Shown here one piece after another: positions 36,264 to 45,095 of a stretch of 64,000 bases of DNA. A model generated the notes under the pieces. That model was not told the origin of the DNA and searched no databases. It was given only the letters and a program-made list of their open reading frames with translations. Made by a program: the position numbers and the translations under genes. The first letter of the stretch is position 1. Every line of letters starts with the position of its first letter. The stretch is from CAJWOS01 sp964502005 (GTDB taxonomy: Bacteria > Myxococcota_A > UBA796 > UBA2385): the NCBI GenBank assembly GCA_964502005.1, contig CAZCUX010000028.1, positions 1 to 64,000 on the forward strand, in the 5' to 3' direction.

Positions 36264-36761
36264 TCACTCCGCCCGGCGCCACAGTTCGTCGAAGGCGTTG
36301 GTGTATTGCCCAGCCAACGCTTTGTCGGAAATGATGACAAGGTTTTCGTCGTTTTCATTGTCCGCCGAGTAGGTGTAGTTGAAACTACCGGTCGCGACGG
36401 ACTGGCCGTCTACGACTGCGAACTTGTGGTGCATGATGCCGCCATTGAAGCCAAATGCGCGGCGCATCGGCACACCGGCATCGGCAATGCCATTCGCAAT
36501 GGGGTCGTTTGCCTCCCAACCGTCGATGACCACGCGTGTTTCGACACCGCGGGCCGCAGCGTCGATAATCGCATCACGAATGGGCTCGGAAGTAAACGTA
36601 TACACCGCAACATCGAGCGTTTGCGCCGCCGTGGCGATGTGGTCGGTGAGGACAGTCGTGAGCTCCGAGTCGGCCGAAAACCAAACTTGGCTTGAACGAC
36701 ACCCAGCCGAGAGCACGGAAACCGTCACAAGGAAGGCAGAAAATGGCAGAAGTCGATGCAT
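36264..36761 (-). CDS. Phospholipase D-family (Nuc-like) lipoprotein
   Basis: A 165-residue lipoprotein with lipobox VLSAGC (C21) and one HKD active site: H111, K113, D118 in MHHKFAVVDG, then GSFNYTYSAD and the conserved ENLVI acid region. The single-HKD size and layout match the Nuc endonuclease family, which dimerises to form one site and cuts DNA without metal. Phospholipase activity cannot be excluded. It would sit on the periplasmic or outer face of a membrane. It is the first gene of the five-gene leftward operon, with the HHH-barrel gene starting three bases after its stop. Confidence 0.88.
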   Translation of the reverse strand: MHRLLPFSAFLVTVSVLSAGCRSSQVWFSADSELTTVLTDHIATAAQTLDVAVYTFTSEPIRDAIIDAAARGVETRVVIDGWEANDPIANGIADAGVPMRRAFGFNGGIMHHKFAVVDGQSVATGSFNYTYSADNENDENLVIISDKALAGQYTNAFDELWRRAE

Positions 36762-36929
36762 CCTTTCATCCTACCATGACGACGGTATCGTCATCGTTAC
36801 AAACCACCAAAACACTCAGTAAGACGTCGCTTTCACGGGACAATCCCCACATTCTACTTGGGTGCGTGGGGCCGTATCCAGCCTTCCCCCCCGTCCCGCT
36901 CGGCCCACCGCTGTCGCAACGATTCCGGC

Positions 36930-37400
36930 TCAGTGCCCCACCTTATGATCCGGCTCGTCTCCCGGTTGCCAAACCCAAGGGTCCAAATCGGCGTGGGCTT
37001 CGTCGGCAAGCACCCCTTCGGTCACCTCGACCCCACCTTCGCGCAACATCTGGATGCCAGCCCCACGGTTTCGCGGGTGGGGGTCGCGCATCGCCACCAC
37101 GACCGAACGAATACCCGCCGCGACCAGCGTTCGCGCACACGAGGGCGTGCGATTGTGAAACGAGCACGGCTCCAGCGTGACATAAGCCACAACATCGGAG
37201 AGGTCGCCCGTGACCTGCGAAAGCGCCATCGGCTCCGCATGAGGCTGGTACGGCGGCTGGGTGTGTCCCCGCCCAACGACCTGCCCCGCGCGCACCAACA
37301 CGCAACCCACAGGAGGGTTGGGACGGCACGCAGGCAGCGCCTTTCGTCCCTCCGCGAGAGCTTCGCGCATAAACGCTTCGTGAGTGGAACGGCTGGACAC
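36930..37400 (-). CDS. RibD-type deaminase domain protein without reductase domain
   Basis: A 156-residue zinc-dependent deaminase matching the N-terminal half of RibD, which deaminates the pyrimidine in riboflavin synthesis. Zinc-site motifs are HAEPMAL (H54, catalytic E56) and TLEPCSFHNRTPSCARTLV (C79, C88); NPPVGCVLV matches the substrate region. The reductase half of normal RibD (about 200 more residues) is absent, as in plant or other split enzymes, so a partner reductase elsewhere is needed if it works in this pathway. GTG start with GAGG five bases upstream, nine bases after the TerB-like gene. No riboflavin genes are beside it. Confidence 0.88.
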   Translation of the reverse strand: MSSRSTHEAFMREALAEGRKALPACRPNPPVGCVLVRAGQVVGRGHTQPPYQPHAEPMALSQVTGDLSDVVAYVTLEPCSFHNRTPSCARTLVAAGIRSVVVAMRDPHPRNRGAGIQMLREGGVEVTEGVLADEAHADLDPWVWQPGDEPDHKVGH

Positions 37401-37408
37401 GCAATACC

Positions 37409-37783
37409 TCAGGGAAGGATTGCGGCAGACAGTGCTTCGACCAGGGCCTCTTCGAGCAGCGCCTCGGTGCTGTCCAAACGGCCGGTCATACGGGCAACCG
37501 CGACAAGCGCGCGGCGGTCGTCCGGGGAAGGGAACTGCGCCAACAATGCCTCAATGTCCAGCACGTTCCCGGACTCGGTTTCGAGCCACACCATCAACTC
37601 GCCGGGTGACAGGTCGGGAAACAAGAGCTGAATGGCGTCGAATTCCGCGGAAACCACGCGACCATCGGCCCAAATTACATGGGCGACCAGGCTACGAAGC
37701 AACGAATCGCCCGGATGGTGGCCAATGAGGCCTTCGGTAGAGCGACCGCTGAGAATAGCGTAGACTTCATCAATTCGGCCCAT
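37409..37783 (-). CDS. TerB-like protein
   Basis: A 124-residue all-helical protein. LLRSLVAHVIWADGRVVSAEFDAIQLLF and DRRALVAVARMTGRLDSTEA match the two-repeat pattern of the TerB/DUF533 fold, where acidic residues after the A-D-G turn can bind metal. TerB relatives are linked to membrane stress and metal resistance; the function here is not known. The ATG at 37783 has an excellent GGAGG five bases upstream, so the longer frame is rejected. It is the promoter-proximal partner of the RibD-type deaminase. Confidence 0.7.
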   Translation of the reverse strand: MGRIDEVYAILSGRSTEGLIGHHPGDSLLRSLVAHVIWADGRVVSAEFDAIQLLFPDLSPGELMVWLETESGNVLDIEALLAQFPSPDDRRALVAVARMTGRLDSTEALLEEALVEALSAAILP

Positions 37784-38039
37784 GGAACCTCCAGCCGGGA
37801 AGCGCCGATTACCCGGCCCCCGCACTTAGACTCTACAACGACTCCGTGCAAGGGGCTTGACCCTTTCACTCTGGTTCCTATTGCCCACCACGTCTTCCAG
37901 CGGGCTGCCGCGTCTTCGTTGACCGCAGCGAGAGCATTGGATTTTCCCCCTTTTTCCCGAACGGCCTCGCCGAGCTTCCGTGCAAACGTCCCTGAACGTC
38001 ACGAAATCGGCTGGCCACCGCACATCTGAGGAGTTCACC

Positions 38040-39953
38040 ATGAGCGAGTCCAGCAACGAATCGCATCGCTTCGAAGCCGATGTCCGCCAGATCCTCCACC
38101 TCGTCACCCACTCGCTGTATAGCGACCGCGAGATTTTCCTGCGCGAGCTCGTCAGCAACGCCAGCGACGCCCTCGACCGCGCGCGCTTCGAATCGTTGTC
38201 CCGCGACGACCTCCGCGCCCCCGATGGCGATCCCAGCATCCGCATCTTCGTCGACGCGGAAGCAAAGACCATCACCATCTCCGACGACGGCATCGGCCTC
38301 AGCCGCGACCAAGCCATCGAACACCTCGGCACCATCGCCAAGTCGGGCACCAAGGCCTTCGCCCAGATGCTCAAAGAAAAGGGCACCGAAGCCGAAGGCC
38401 TCATCGGGCAGTTCGGCGTGGGCTTCTACTCGGCGTTTATGGTGGCCGACAAAGTGACGGTTCATAGCCTCTCCGGTTTGCCGGGAGCCGAGGCGATTTC
38501 GTGGGAAAGCGACGGCGGCGAGGCGTATTCGCTCCTCCCCGGCGACCGCACCACCCGCGGCACCGACGTTATCTTGCACCTCCGGGAAGACGCATACGAC
38601 TTCGCCGACATCGACAACCTTCGCGAAATCGTACGCAAGCACAGCGACTTCGTGTCCTGGCCTGTGCTCGTCGATGGCGACCGCGCCAACCAAGAACAAG
38701 CACTCTGGACCCGCAGCCCGTCCGACCTCACCGACGACGACTACATCCAGTTCTACAAGCACGTCAGCGGCGACTGGCAGGACCCCCTCACTTGGCTGCA
38801 CGTCAAGGTCGAAGGCAACATCCAGTTCAGCGCAGTGCTCTTTGTTCCCCGCAAGCGGCCGTGGGAACTTGACCGCCTCGACTTCAAGGTTGGCCTCAAG
38901 CTCTACCAAAAGCGCGTGAAGATTCTCGACCACGCCGACTCCTTGGTGCCGCGCTACCTCCGCTTTGTCACCGGTGTGGTCGACTCCCCCGATATCGACC
39001 TGAACGTCAGCCGGGAAATCCTCCAGCAGACCGGCGCGGTGAAGACCATTCGCAAGCAGCTGACCAAGCGCATTCTCAAGAAGATGCGCGACCTCAGCCG
39101 CGAGGAAGTCGAAGCGTTCTCCGGCTTCTGGAACGAAATGGGTCATATCCTCAAAGAAGGTCTCCACGAGGACAGCGAAGGCGTCAAGGACCTCCTCACC
39201 GAGTTGCTTCGGTACCCCACCACCCAGTCGGACGGCGCGCTTCGCTCGTTGGCCGACATCAAGGCAGACTTCGGCGAAAAGCAAGACACGCTGTGGTACT
39301 TCACGAACGTCGACAAGGAGCGCATCTCCGAGTCGCCGGTCCTCGAAGGCTTCAACAAGCGCAAGCTCGAAGTCATGCTCATGACCGACCCCGTCGACGA
39401 ATGGGTCGTCATGTCATTGCGCGAATTTGAAGGCACGCCCCTCAAGAGCGCCATCACCGGCGAGTTCGACGACGACGACACCGAAGAGCAGGACCCCATC
39501 GCAAAGGCGGCGCGCGAGCAGGCCACACCGCTTGTATCGTGGATGAAGTCGTTGCTCGAAAGCGACGTGGCGGAGGTGCGAATCAGCAACCGTCTGACCG
39601 ACTCCCCCTCGGTGCTGGTCGACCAAGAGGGTGCAATGGGCTCGAACCTCGAGCGCATTCTCAAAGCCGCCAACCAGCAGGTCTCCGCTTCGAAGCGCGT
39701 GCTGGAGGTCAATCCCGAGCATCCTATGGTCAAGACCTTGGCGCGCCTCAACAACGAAGGCCAGACCGGTCTCGAACCGTTCGCGCGCCTCTTGCTCGAC
39801 CACGCCGCCATCGCCGAAGGCCGCCTCGACGACCCCAAAGGCTTCGCGACCCGCCTGCAGGCCCTGATGACCCGCGCCGCAGAAGGCATGTCCCCCGCCG
39901 CACCGAAGGCCAAGGTCGACGCACCTGAAGTGGACGTCGAAGTGCTCACCTGA
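38040..39953 (+). CDS. htpG: Chaperone HtpG (Hsp90)
   Basis: Cytoplasmic ATP-dependent Hsp90 of 637 residues. The GHKL ATPase domain has ELVSNASDALDRARF (N-box), ISDDGIGLSRDQAIEHLGTIAKSGTKAF and GQFGVGFYSAFMV. The middle domain has GVVDSPDIDLNVSREILQ with the catalytic Arg, and the C-terminal dimerisation domain follows from about 520. GAGGAG precedes the ATG at 38040. A frame 20 codons longer lacks a ribosome site. It stands alone between two regions of opposite strand and ends in a strong terminator, so it is probably monocistronic. Length is typical. Confidence 0.97.
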   Translation: MSESSNESHRFEADVRQILHLVTHSLYSDREIFLRELVSNASDALDRARFESLSRDDLRAPDGDPSIRIFVDAEAKTITISDDGIGLSRDQAIEHLGTIAKSGTKAFAQMLKEKGTEAEGLIGQFGVGFYSAFMVADKVTVHSLSGLPGAEAISWESDGGEAYSLLPGDRTTRGTDVILHLREDAYDFADIDNLREIVRKHSDFVSWPVLVDGDRANQEQALWTRSPSDLTDDDYIQFYKHVSGDWQDPLTWLHVKVEGNIQFSAVLFVPRKRPWELDRLDFKVGLKLYQKRVKILDHADSLVPRYLRFVTGVVDSPDIDLNVSREILQQTGAVKTIRKQLTKRILKKMRDLSREEVEAFSGFWNEMGHILKEGLHEDSEGVKDLLTELLRYPTTQSDGALRSLADIKADFGEKQDTLWYFTNVDKERISESPVLEGFNKRKLEVMLMTDPVDEWVVMSLREFEGTPLKSAITGEFDDDDTEEQDPIAKAAREQATPLVSWMKSLLESDVAEVRISNRLTDSPSVLVDQEGAMGSNLERILKAANQQVSASKRVLEVNPEHPMVKTLARLNNEGQTGLEPFARLLLDHAAIAEGRLDDPKGFATRLQALMTRAAEGMSPAAPKAKVDAPEVDVEVLT

Positions 39954-39962
39954 TGGAAGTTT

Positions 39963-40043
39963 CGGTGGACCCTCCCCGTCCACCGACTCTCCGCAACAGC
40001 TTGGGTGACTGACCGGCGAAGCTCGATTCGCCGGTCTTGCTTT
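39963..40043 (+). terminator. Double hairpin terminator after htpG
   Basis: First stem CGGTGGAC / GTCCACCG (39963-39985), then a perfect ten-base stem GACCGGCGAA / TTCGCCGGTC (40011-40036) followed by TTGCTTT. The second is a good intrinsic terminator. Confidence 0.8.
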
Positions 40044-40090
40044 GGCGGCGAGGGGACTTCTGCGTCTTTCGCCCGCACCTGGACGTGCCT

Positions 40091-40561
40091 ATGGTCGACA
40101 AACAACGCATCGTCGATGCTTTCCGTGCCCACCTCACGGAACGCTGGGTGAGCCTCACCCACCAAATCACGGCAGCGGCCGATGGCACGCGGGTCGACGA
40201 CGACCACCGACCGACCAACCGCGGAGAACGCGCCGCCGTCAGCAATCACGGCTACTTGGCCCACGGCCTCGCCGCGCGTGCAGCGCAACTCCAAGACACA
40301 CTCGACGTTCTCACGCGCGTCAACCTCGAAGGTGCCCAGCTTGTTCGCACGGGGGCGCTGGTCTACCTATCCGACGACGACGAGAACGAGCAAGCAGTCT
40401 TTATTTTGCCAGGTGGACAAGGCGATAGCTTCGACGGGGTGTCCGTGATTTCTCCCCAAGCGCCCTTGGCCCGCGCACTGTGGGACCGAGAGGGAGGGGA
40501 TGAAGTGGTGGTCGCGCGTGCCGGGCGCTCCGTGCGCTTGACGGTGCTGTCCGTCGAATAG
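40091..40561 (+). CDS. GreA/GreB-type transcription elongation factor-like protein
   Basis: A 156-residue protein. The C-terminal half matches the GreA/GreB RNA-polymerase-binding domain: GALVYLSDDDENEQAVFILP, GVSVISPQAPLARALWDREGGDEVVV. The N-terminal half would form the coiled-coil finger that enters the polymerase secondary channel. The tip region is DDDHRPTNRGERA, acidic but not the exact GreA D-x-x-E, so transcript cleavage is uncertain. It follows the htpG terminator by about 50 bases and converges with a secreted protein gene. Confidence 0.72.
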   Translation: MVDKQRIVDAFRAHLTERWVSLTHQITAAADGTRVDDDHRPTNRGERAAVSNHGYLAHGLAARAAQLQDTLDVLTRVNLEGAQLVRTGALVYLSDDDENEQAVFILPGGQGDSFDGVSVISPQAPLARALWDREGGDEVVVARAGRSVRLTVLSVE

Positions 40562-40577
40562 CGGCACAACGCGCGGC

Positions 40578-41006
40578 TTAGGGATGCTCGGCGGCGTCCG
40601 CCCGAATCGCCTCTTGCAACGCGGTGGCTTGCTTGCACGCGCGGGTTTCCGGGCCAATGTCATCTTCGCGAACGGGCGGGCCGTCTTTGTCGGCCAGCAA
40701 ACGACGGGTGCTGCGCCGGAGTCCAACGGAAGCCTCGCATTGCTTGAAGCGAACAGTCCAAAGCAGGTTGTCGTTGCTATTCAGCGCCGCAAACGCCCGC
40801 GCCATCCCGAGTTCGCCGACGGTGTGGCCGCTCGCGGAGAAGCAGCCCCACCCATCCTCGGGCGGCGACTCCAACACAATACGTTGGACCACTGACCGTT
40901 TGACCTCCGCGTCCAGCAGGGACACAAAGTCATCGCAGGGCAATGCATAGGCCGGGCGACCCAACCATCCCAAACCGACGACAACGAATATACCGAGACG
41001 TTTCAT
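40578..41006 (-). CDS. Secreted protein of unknown function
   Basis: A 142-residue protein with a signal peptide MKRLGIFVVVGLGWLGRPAYA. The mature part is about 120 residues, with four Cys and a C-terminal helix rich in Ala, Lys and Glu. No family is recognised. The ATG at 41006 has GGAGAAG upstream; a longer frame would bury the signal peptide. It lies 80 bases after the leftward nucleotidyltransferase gene. Confidence 0.65.
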   Translation of the reverse strand: MKRLGIFVVVGLGWLGRPAYALPCDDFVSLLDAEVKRSVVQRIVLESPPEDGWGCFSASGHTVGELGMARAFAALNSNDNLLWTVRFKQCEASVGLRRSTRRLLADKDGPPVREDDIGPETRACKQATALQEAIRADAAEHP

Positions 41007-41088
41007 GGGCTTCTCCGAAAGTAGAACGTAGACGCACCGGCACCCGGAACCACTCACACGTATTGCGCCGTTTGCCTTGCCCGCAATT

Positions 41089-42222
41089 TCAAGAACGGAG
41101 AGATGTCTCCACAAGACCGACCACCAGCTTGTTGACAGCGTCTATGTCGGGAGCCATGGGCAATGGACTGTGGGCCACTCGCCGCAACCGCTCGGCTTCT
41201 TGCTCGGCGTGGTCCACCAACACTTCGTAGGACCACGCACCGTTGCGGATCGCCATCAACTCGTCGCCGTCGCGGTCTCGCCGCCAGACATGGACTTCTC
41301 CCGTCTCGACGATTTCACGGCCCATGCGCAACAAACGAACCAAATGCGCTCCATGTTTGGTGTCATATCCAAACTTCGCCTCCAACACAGCGCGCGCGGG
41401 ATTCCGCAGCCGCTGCCACGTCCGGTATTGCTCCCAAGCACGCTGCGACGCGCGATATCGACGCTCGCGGTCGGTGGCTTCGATGAGGTTGTCGTCTAGT
41501 CCTATGCTTCGCGCGGCGTGGTGCCACAGCGTATCCGTTGTGGACATCACCTCGCCCAAAAACGCGGCGATTCGGCCTTCCAAACGTTGGATTTCCGACG
41601 CCGGCAACGGACCCCAATCGGGCTGCCACTCATCGAGCCGCTTCTGCACGGCGGCGTCGACGGCGAGTAGCTGGTCACGGGGCAATAGGGTTCGCTCGGG
41701 TAGACCGAAGGCCGCGCGTGTCGGAGGTGCCGCAGGCGGGTTCAACAACCATTGCCGGTGCCCCTGAATCCGCTTGAGTTGGGCCAACGCATACCCCGTG
41801 AACGTGAATGCCGCCTTTTGAGACAAAAACAACCGCCGATGCGCACGAAGTTCCGCGCCCAATGGACTGCATCGACGGAGTTCGTTGTCTCGACAAAACA
41901 ACACTTCCAGTAGATTTGGGTTTGCATCGGCACACAATCGTGCAAACTTGTCCAACGCATACACCGACCCCTCCACCTTGGTGGCTTGGGCGACCTGGGC
42001 TTCTTCTTCGGACAAGTCCCCCAAAAAGACGGCCATTGCTTCGGTATCGTCTGCCTGTTCAAATGTGGGGAGGATACCCAACAAACGCCAAGCGGGTGCG
42101 ATGGCGACACCTTTGAGGTCAACATCCGAGCGCGGACCCGAGAGACCATGGGCGCGGCTTCCCGACACCGTGAGCAAGTGGGTATGTTGGCGGAGGTCGA
42201 AGGGGTGTGCTGCAAAAGACAT
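41089..42222 (-). CDS. Nucleotidyltransferase, Pol-beta/MNT superfamily (RlaP-like)
   Basis: A 377-residue protein. The nucleotidyltransferase signature is SGSRAHGLSGPRSDVDLKG (residues 20-38): G21-S22 and metal Asp pair D33/D35. The downstream region (ALDKFARLCADANPNLLEVLF; KFGYDTKHGAHLVRLLRMG) matches a broad family of predicted nucleotidyltransferases (DUF/Nuc-transf, related to T4 RlaP), whose targets are mostly unknown. It starts 43 bases from a smaller divergent paralogue, so the two share a promoter region and may act together on RNA or protein. The odd Trp/Arg-rich C-terminal segment is typical of the family. Confidence 0.8.
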   Translation of the reverse strand: MSFAAHPFDLRQHTHLLTVSGSRAHGLSGPRSDVDLKGVAIAPAWRLLGILPTFEQADDTEAMAVFLGDLSEEEAQVAQATKVEGSVYALDKFARLCADANPNLLEVLFCRDNELRRCSPLGAELRAHRRLFLSQKAAFTFTGYALAQLKRIQGHRQWLLNPPAAPPTRAAFGLPERTLLPRDQLLAVDAAVQKRLDEWQPDWGPLPASEIQRLEGRIAAFLGEVMSTTDTLWHHAARSIGLDDNLIEATDRERRYRASQRAWEQYRTWQRLRNPARAVLEAKFGYDTKHGAHLVRLLRMGREIVETGEVHVWRRDRDGDELMAIRNGAWSYEVLVDHAEQEAERLRRVAHSPLPMAPDIDAVNKLVVGLVETSLRS

Positions 42223-42265
42223 ACTCCGTGCCTATCCGAACAACACACCGGATGTGGAGTCCATC

Positions 42266-43033
42266 ATGGCAATCGATGCGCCCAGCCTCGCTCTTGCACG
42301 GCGGTTCTTGGACCTCCATGGTCCACCCGGAAGCGTTCTGCTGGTCAGTATCACCGGAAGTCACCTCTACGGCTTTCCGTCACCCGACTCCGATCTCGAC
42401 CTCAAGGGCATCCATGAAGCCCCTCTGTCGCGCGCGATAGGCCTATTTCCGGGCAAAGAGAGCCACGACCGGTTGCTCGTGTTCGACGGCATCGAATGCG
42501 ACTTGACAACAAACGAGCTATGTGTTTCATTACGCCTGCTCCTCAAAGGCAATGGCAACCTGCTCGAGCGAATTCACTCGCCCCTTGTGGTCGCCGAAGC
42601 CGCTGGAATCGACGAGCTGCGAGCGTTGGCCCATGGCTCGGTCTCCAAGAACTGCATAGGTCATTACCGCGGTTTTTTTCACGGCTGCAAGCGAGAAGCC
42701 CTGCGCAAGACAACGGCAAAGGCGCTGCTGTACTCGATTCGCGTCGCGTTGACCGGTGCGCACCTCCTTCGAACAGGGGAGGTTGTATGCGATATCGACG
42801 ACCTCTTGCAGACCTTCGCCGTGCCCGAGGCCCACGACCTCCTGGCGCTCAAGCGTGCGTCTGGCGAAAAGGTGGCACCACCGCAAGCCCTGGCGGACGC
42901 GACGGTCGCGCGGTGGTCCGCGTTGGAGGCCGCGATGGACGACGCTCTGGCCCACAGCCCCCTTCCTCACGAACCGCCGAATGTAGATGCCATCGACGAT
43001 TGGTTCATTCGCCGGCGGTTGGCCTTGGCGTGA
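42266..43033 (+). CDS. Nucleotidyltransferase, second paralogue (RlaP-like)
   Basis: A 255-residue relative of the divergent neighbour. Signature ITGSHLYGFPSPDSDLDLKG: G31-S32 and metal pair D43/D45, followed by GIHEAP. The C-terminal helical region has HYRGFFHGCKR, KALLYSIRVALTGAHLLRTGE and a terminal DAIDDWFIRRRLALA that parallels DAVNKLVVGLVE in the neighbour. ATG at 42266 with GGAG six bases upstream. The end overlaps the convergent esterase gene by 29 bases. Confidence 0.8.
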   Translation: MAIDAPSLALARRFLDLHGPPGSVLLVSITGSHLYGFPSPDSDLDLKGIHEAPLSRAIGLFPGKESHDRLLVFDGIECDLTTNELCVSLRLLLKGNGNLLERIHSPLVVAEAAGIDELRALAHGSVSKNCIGHYRGFFHGCKREALRKTTAKALLYSIRVALTGAHLLRTGEVVCDIDDLLQTFAVPEAHDLLALKRASGEKVAPPQALADATVARWSALEAAMDDALAHSPLPHEPPNVDAIDDWFIRRRLALA

Positions 43034-43760
43034 GTCCCGCGCGCACCGCAGCGTCGACAGCATCCCGAACTGGCGCCGGCACCGAATGCCGCACACCTTC
43101 AAACGAAGTGAGGGTCGCGGGCCAGCCAAGCGAAGAGAGGTGGGCGACGGATGCTTCGGCCAATGCGTACGGCAGCACATCGTCTGCTGTGCCGTGTACC
43201 GCGGCAATCACGGGAGCATGGGCCGGAAGCGCAGTAGGCCAAAGTCCACGCGGCAAGAAACCACTCATCGGGACGGCCGCGTCCACCAGCTCCGGATGCC
43301 GAACCGCCAACGCAAACGACAGCATACCACCCTGGGAAAAGCCCGTGACCACCACGGGCGTGTCGGCACCCCGCCGCGCGTGAATGAGCCCCGCGACTTG
43401 TCCTGCGGCGGCATCCACAGCCTGCGCCAACGCGGCGTCATCCTGCCGCGCGGCAATCGGAAACCACGAAAATCCGTTCCCATACGGAATCGGCGCAGTC
43501 GGGACAACGACCGTCGCGACGTCCGCCCACATCCGCGCAAGGCGAACAAACCCGTCCGGGGAGTCTCCACGACCATGAAGCGCGATGAGGACGGGCTTAT
43601 GGTCACCCACCACCAAGGTCTGCAACCCCGTGGGTTCGCGGGGGACCTCGGGGGGAACGTCCACCGAAGGAGCCAAGGGCACGGCTGGGAGCGAGACGGA
43701 AGGCGAAGATGGGGTGTGGCACGCAATCCACAGCCAACCGAACAACAAGACAGGAAACAT
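43005..43760 (-). CDS. Alpha/beta-hydrolase, phospholipase/carboxylesterase-type lipoprotein
   Basis: A 251-residue predicted lipoprotein with leader MFPVLLFGWLWIAC (C14). After a Pro/Ser-rich linker comes an alpha/beta-hydrolase: LHGRGDSPDGF (oxyanion region), nucleophile S142 in GFSQGG, Asp in HGTADDVLPYA, His in EGVRHSVP. The pattern is that of the phospholipase/carboxylesterase (LypA-like) family. It probably acts on short esters in the periplasm. The start at 43760 was chosen for GGAGGA eight bases upstream and the lipobox. It converges with and overlaps the end of the nucleotidyltransferase gene. Confidence 0.85.
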   Translation of the reverse strand: MFPVLLFGWLWIACHTPSSPSVSLPAVPLAPSVDVPPEVPREPTGLQTLVVGDHKPVLIALHGRGDSPDGFVRLARMWADVATVVVPTAPIPYGNGFSWFPIAARQDDAALAQAVDAAAGQVAGLIHARRGADTPVVVTGFSQGGMLSFALAVRHPELVDAAVPMSGFLPRGLWPTALPAHAPVIAAVHGTADDVLPYALAEASVAHLSSLGWPATLTSFEGVRHSVPAPVRDAVDAAVRAGLTPRPTAGE

Positions 43761-44032
43761 ACGTTCGTCCTCCATCCAAACCAAGCCGTATGTCCGTGTA
43801 GCCTACCCCCGCGCGTCTGGGCACCCGTCGTCGCCAACCAAGCAACGCGGAAAATCGAGATCCCGATTTGCCCTAGAGCAGCGTAGTTGACCTTATTCCG
43901 GGCTGGGCGAAGCAGGATGTCAACCCAAATTTGTCGGTTTGCGCCGACATGTCCCGCAGCCGTTACCGGGAAGTCATCGACAAACCGACGAACACACCGT
44001 AATGTAAGAGGGAGTATCGTATTGGAGTCCTC

Positions 44033-45085
44033 ATGGATCTCTCCCACCGCCAGTCTACTTCGTCCAAACGCGCCACCAAAGGAGGCGGCGGTACGCCTGC
44101 GCCTTCGTCGGAGGCCGCTCTCGGCAATAGCGAGCTTGCGGAACTGCTGCTCGCGGAAGCGGCGCGCCAGGAAGGGGTAGCAGACCAAGACCTCCTGTTC
44201 GGTGAGGACCCCGGCAAGTATTGGTTTGCCGAAGATGGCGAAGACCAGCAGCAAACCAACGGCACCCGTCGCCAGCAAGCCGACGGGCTCCCGGCTCTTC
44301 GTCCGAAGCACGAAGGCAGCGCTTGGGAAGACTTCACCCAAGGCACCGCGTTTGTGAAGGGCGCCAACGACGCGCATGCGGTCGACGCAAATGACGTCAA
44401 GCAGGGTGGTTTGGGCGACTGCTACCTCATCGCAGGCATGGCAGCCGTCGCGCGGGCTGACCCCAAGCTCATCGAGAACCTCATCAAAGACAACGGCGAC
44501 GGCACCTTCGATGTCTCGTTGTACATCCGCCCGAGCCGCTATGGCAGCCCGCGCAAGGTCACCAAGACCGTCGATTCCCGCCTTGCCGTCAAATACAGCG
44601 GCAAGCCCTTGTATGCGGGCGTGGGTGACCAAGAAGGCGGCAAGTCGGAACTTTGGACGGCACTGATTGAAAAGACCGTAGCACAGCACAAAGAAAGCTA
44701 CGACCTCATCAGCGGCGGCAACATCAACAACCACGGCTTTACCTTCGCTGGCACGACCGAGTTGTTGACAGGCAAGATGGAGAACTACATCAACATCGAC
44801 TCCATCGACAAAGACGACGCCCTGCTCTATATCGAGATTGCCCTCGAAGAAGGCCGCCCCGTCACCGTCGATTCTCGCAACCTCGAAAGCGACGCCGAGC
44901 TGACCCAAAAGGCCAACGCCAAGAACGTCTACTGGAACCACGCATATGCGCCGGTGAGCGTCGACTTGTCGGGAGGCTCCCTCGACCTGCAAAACCCGTG
45001 GGGCAGCGACCACGTCGACGACCTCAAGGTCGAAGACTTCATGAAGTACTACCGTTCGATTCGTATCGGCGGCGGTCGCCTCTGA
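44033..45085 (+). CDS. Calpain-like cysteine protease (family C2)
   Basis: A 350-residue protein with a disordered, Ser/Gly/Gln-rich N-terminus (1-110) and a C2 protease core (about 112-345). The catalytic set is complete: Q124 (oxyanion), C130 in KQGGLGDCYLIAGM, H303 in YWNHAYAPVSV and N321 in LQNPWGSDHV. LWTALIEKTVAQ also matches calpains. No Ca-binding PEF domain is present and no signal peptide. The early motif AALGNSELAELLL resembles a leader seen on effectors tied to contractile injection systems, but no such system lies in the window, so this is speculative. A small gene follows ten bases later. Confidence 0.9.
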   Translation: MDLSHRQSTSSKRATKGGGGTPAPSSEAALGNSELAELLLAEAARQEGVADQDLLFGEDPGKYWFAEDGEDQQQTNGTRRQQADGLPALRPKHEGSAWEDFTQGTAFVKGANDAHAVDANDVKQGGLGDCYLIAGMAAVARADPKLIENLIKDNGDGTFDVSLYIRPSRYGSPRKVTKTVDSRLAVKYSGKPLYAGVGDQEGGKSELWTALIEKTVAQHKESYDLISGGNINNHGFTFAGTTELLTGKMENYINIDSIDKDDALLYIEIALEEGRPVTVDSRNLESDAELTQKANAKNVYWNHAYAPVSVDLSGGSLDLQNPWGSDHVDDLKVEDFMKYYRSIRIGGGRL

Positions 45086-45095
45086 GACAGCCAAA

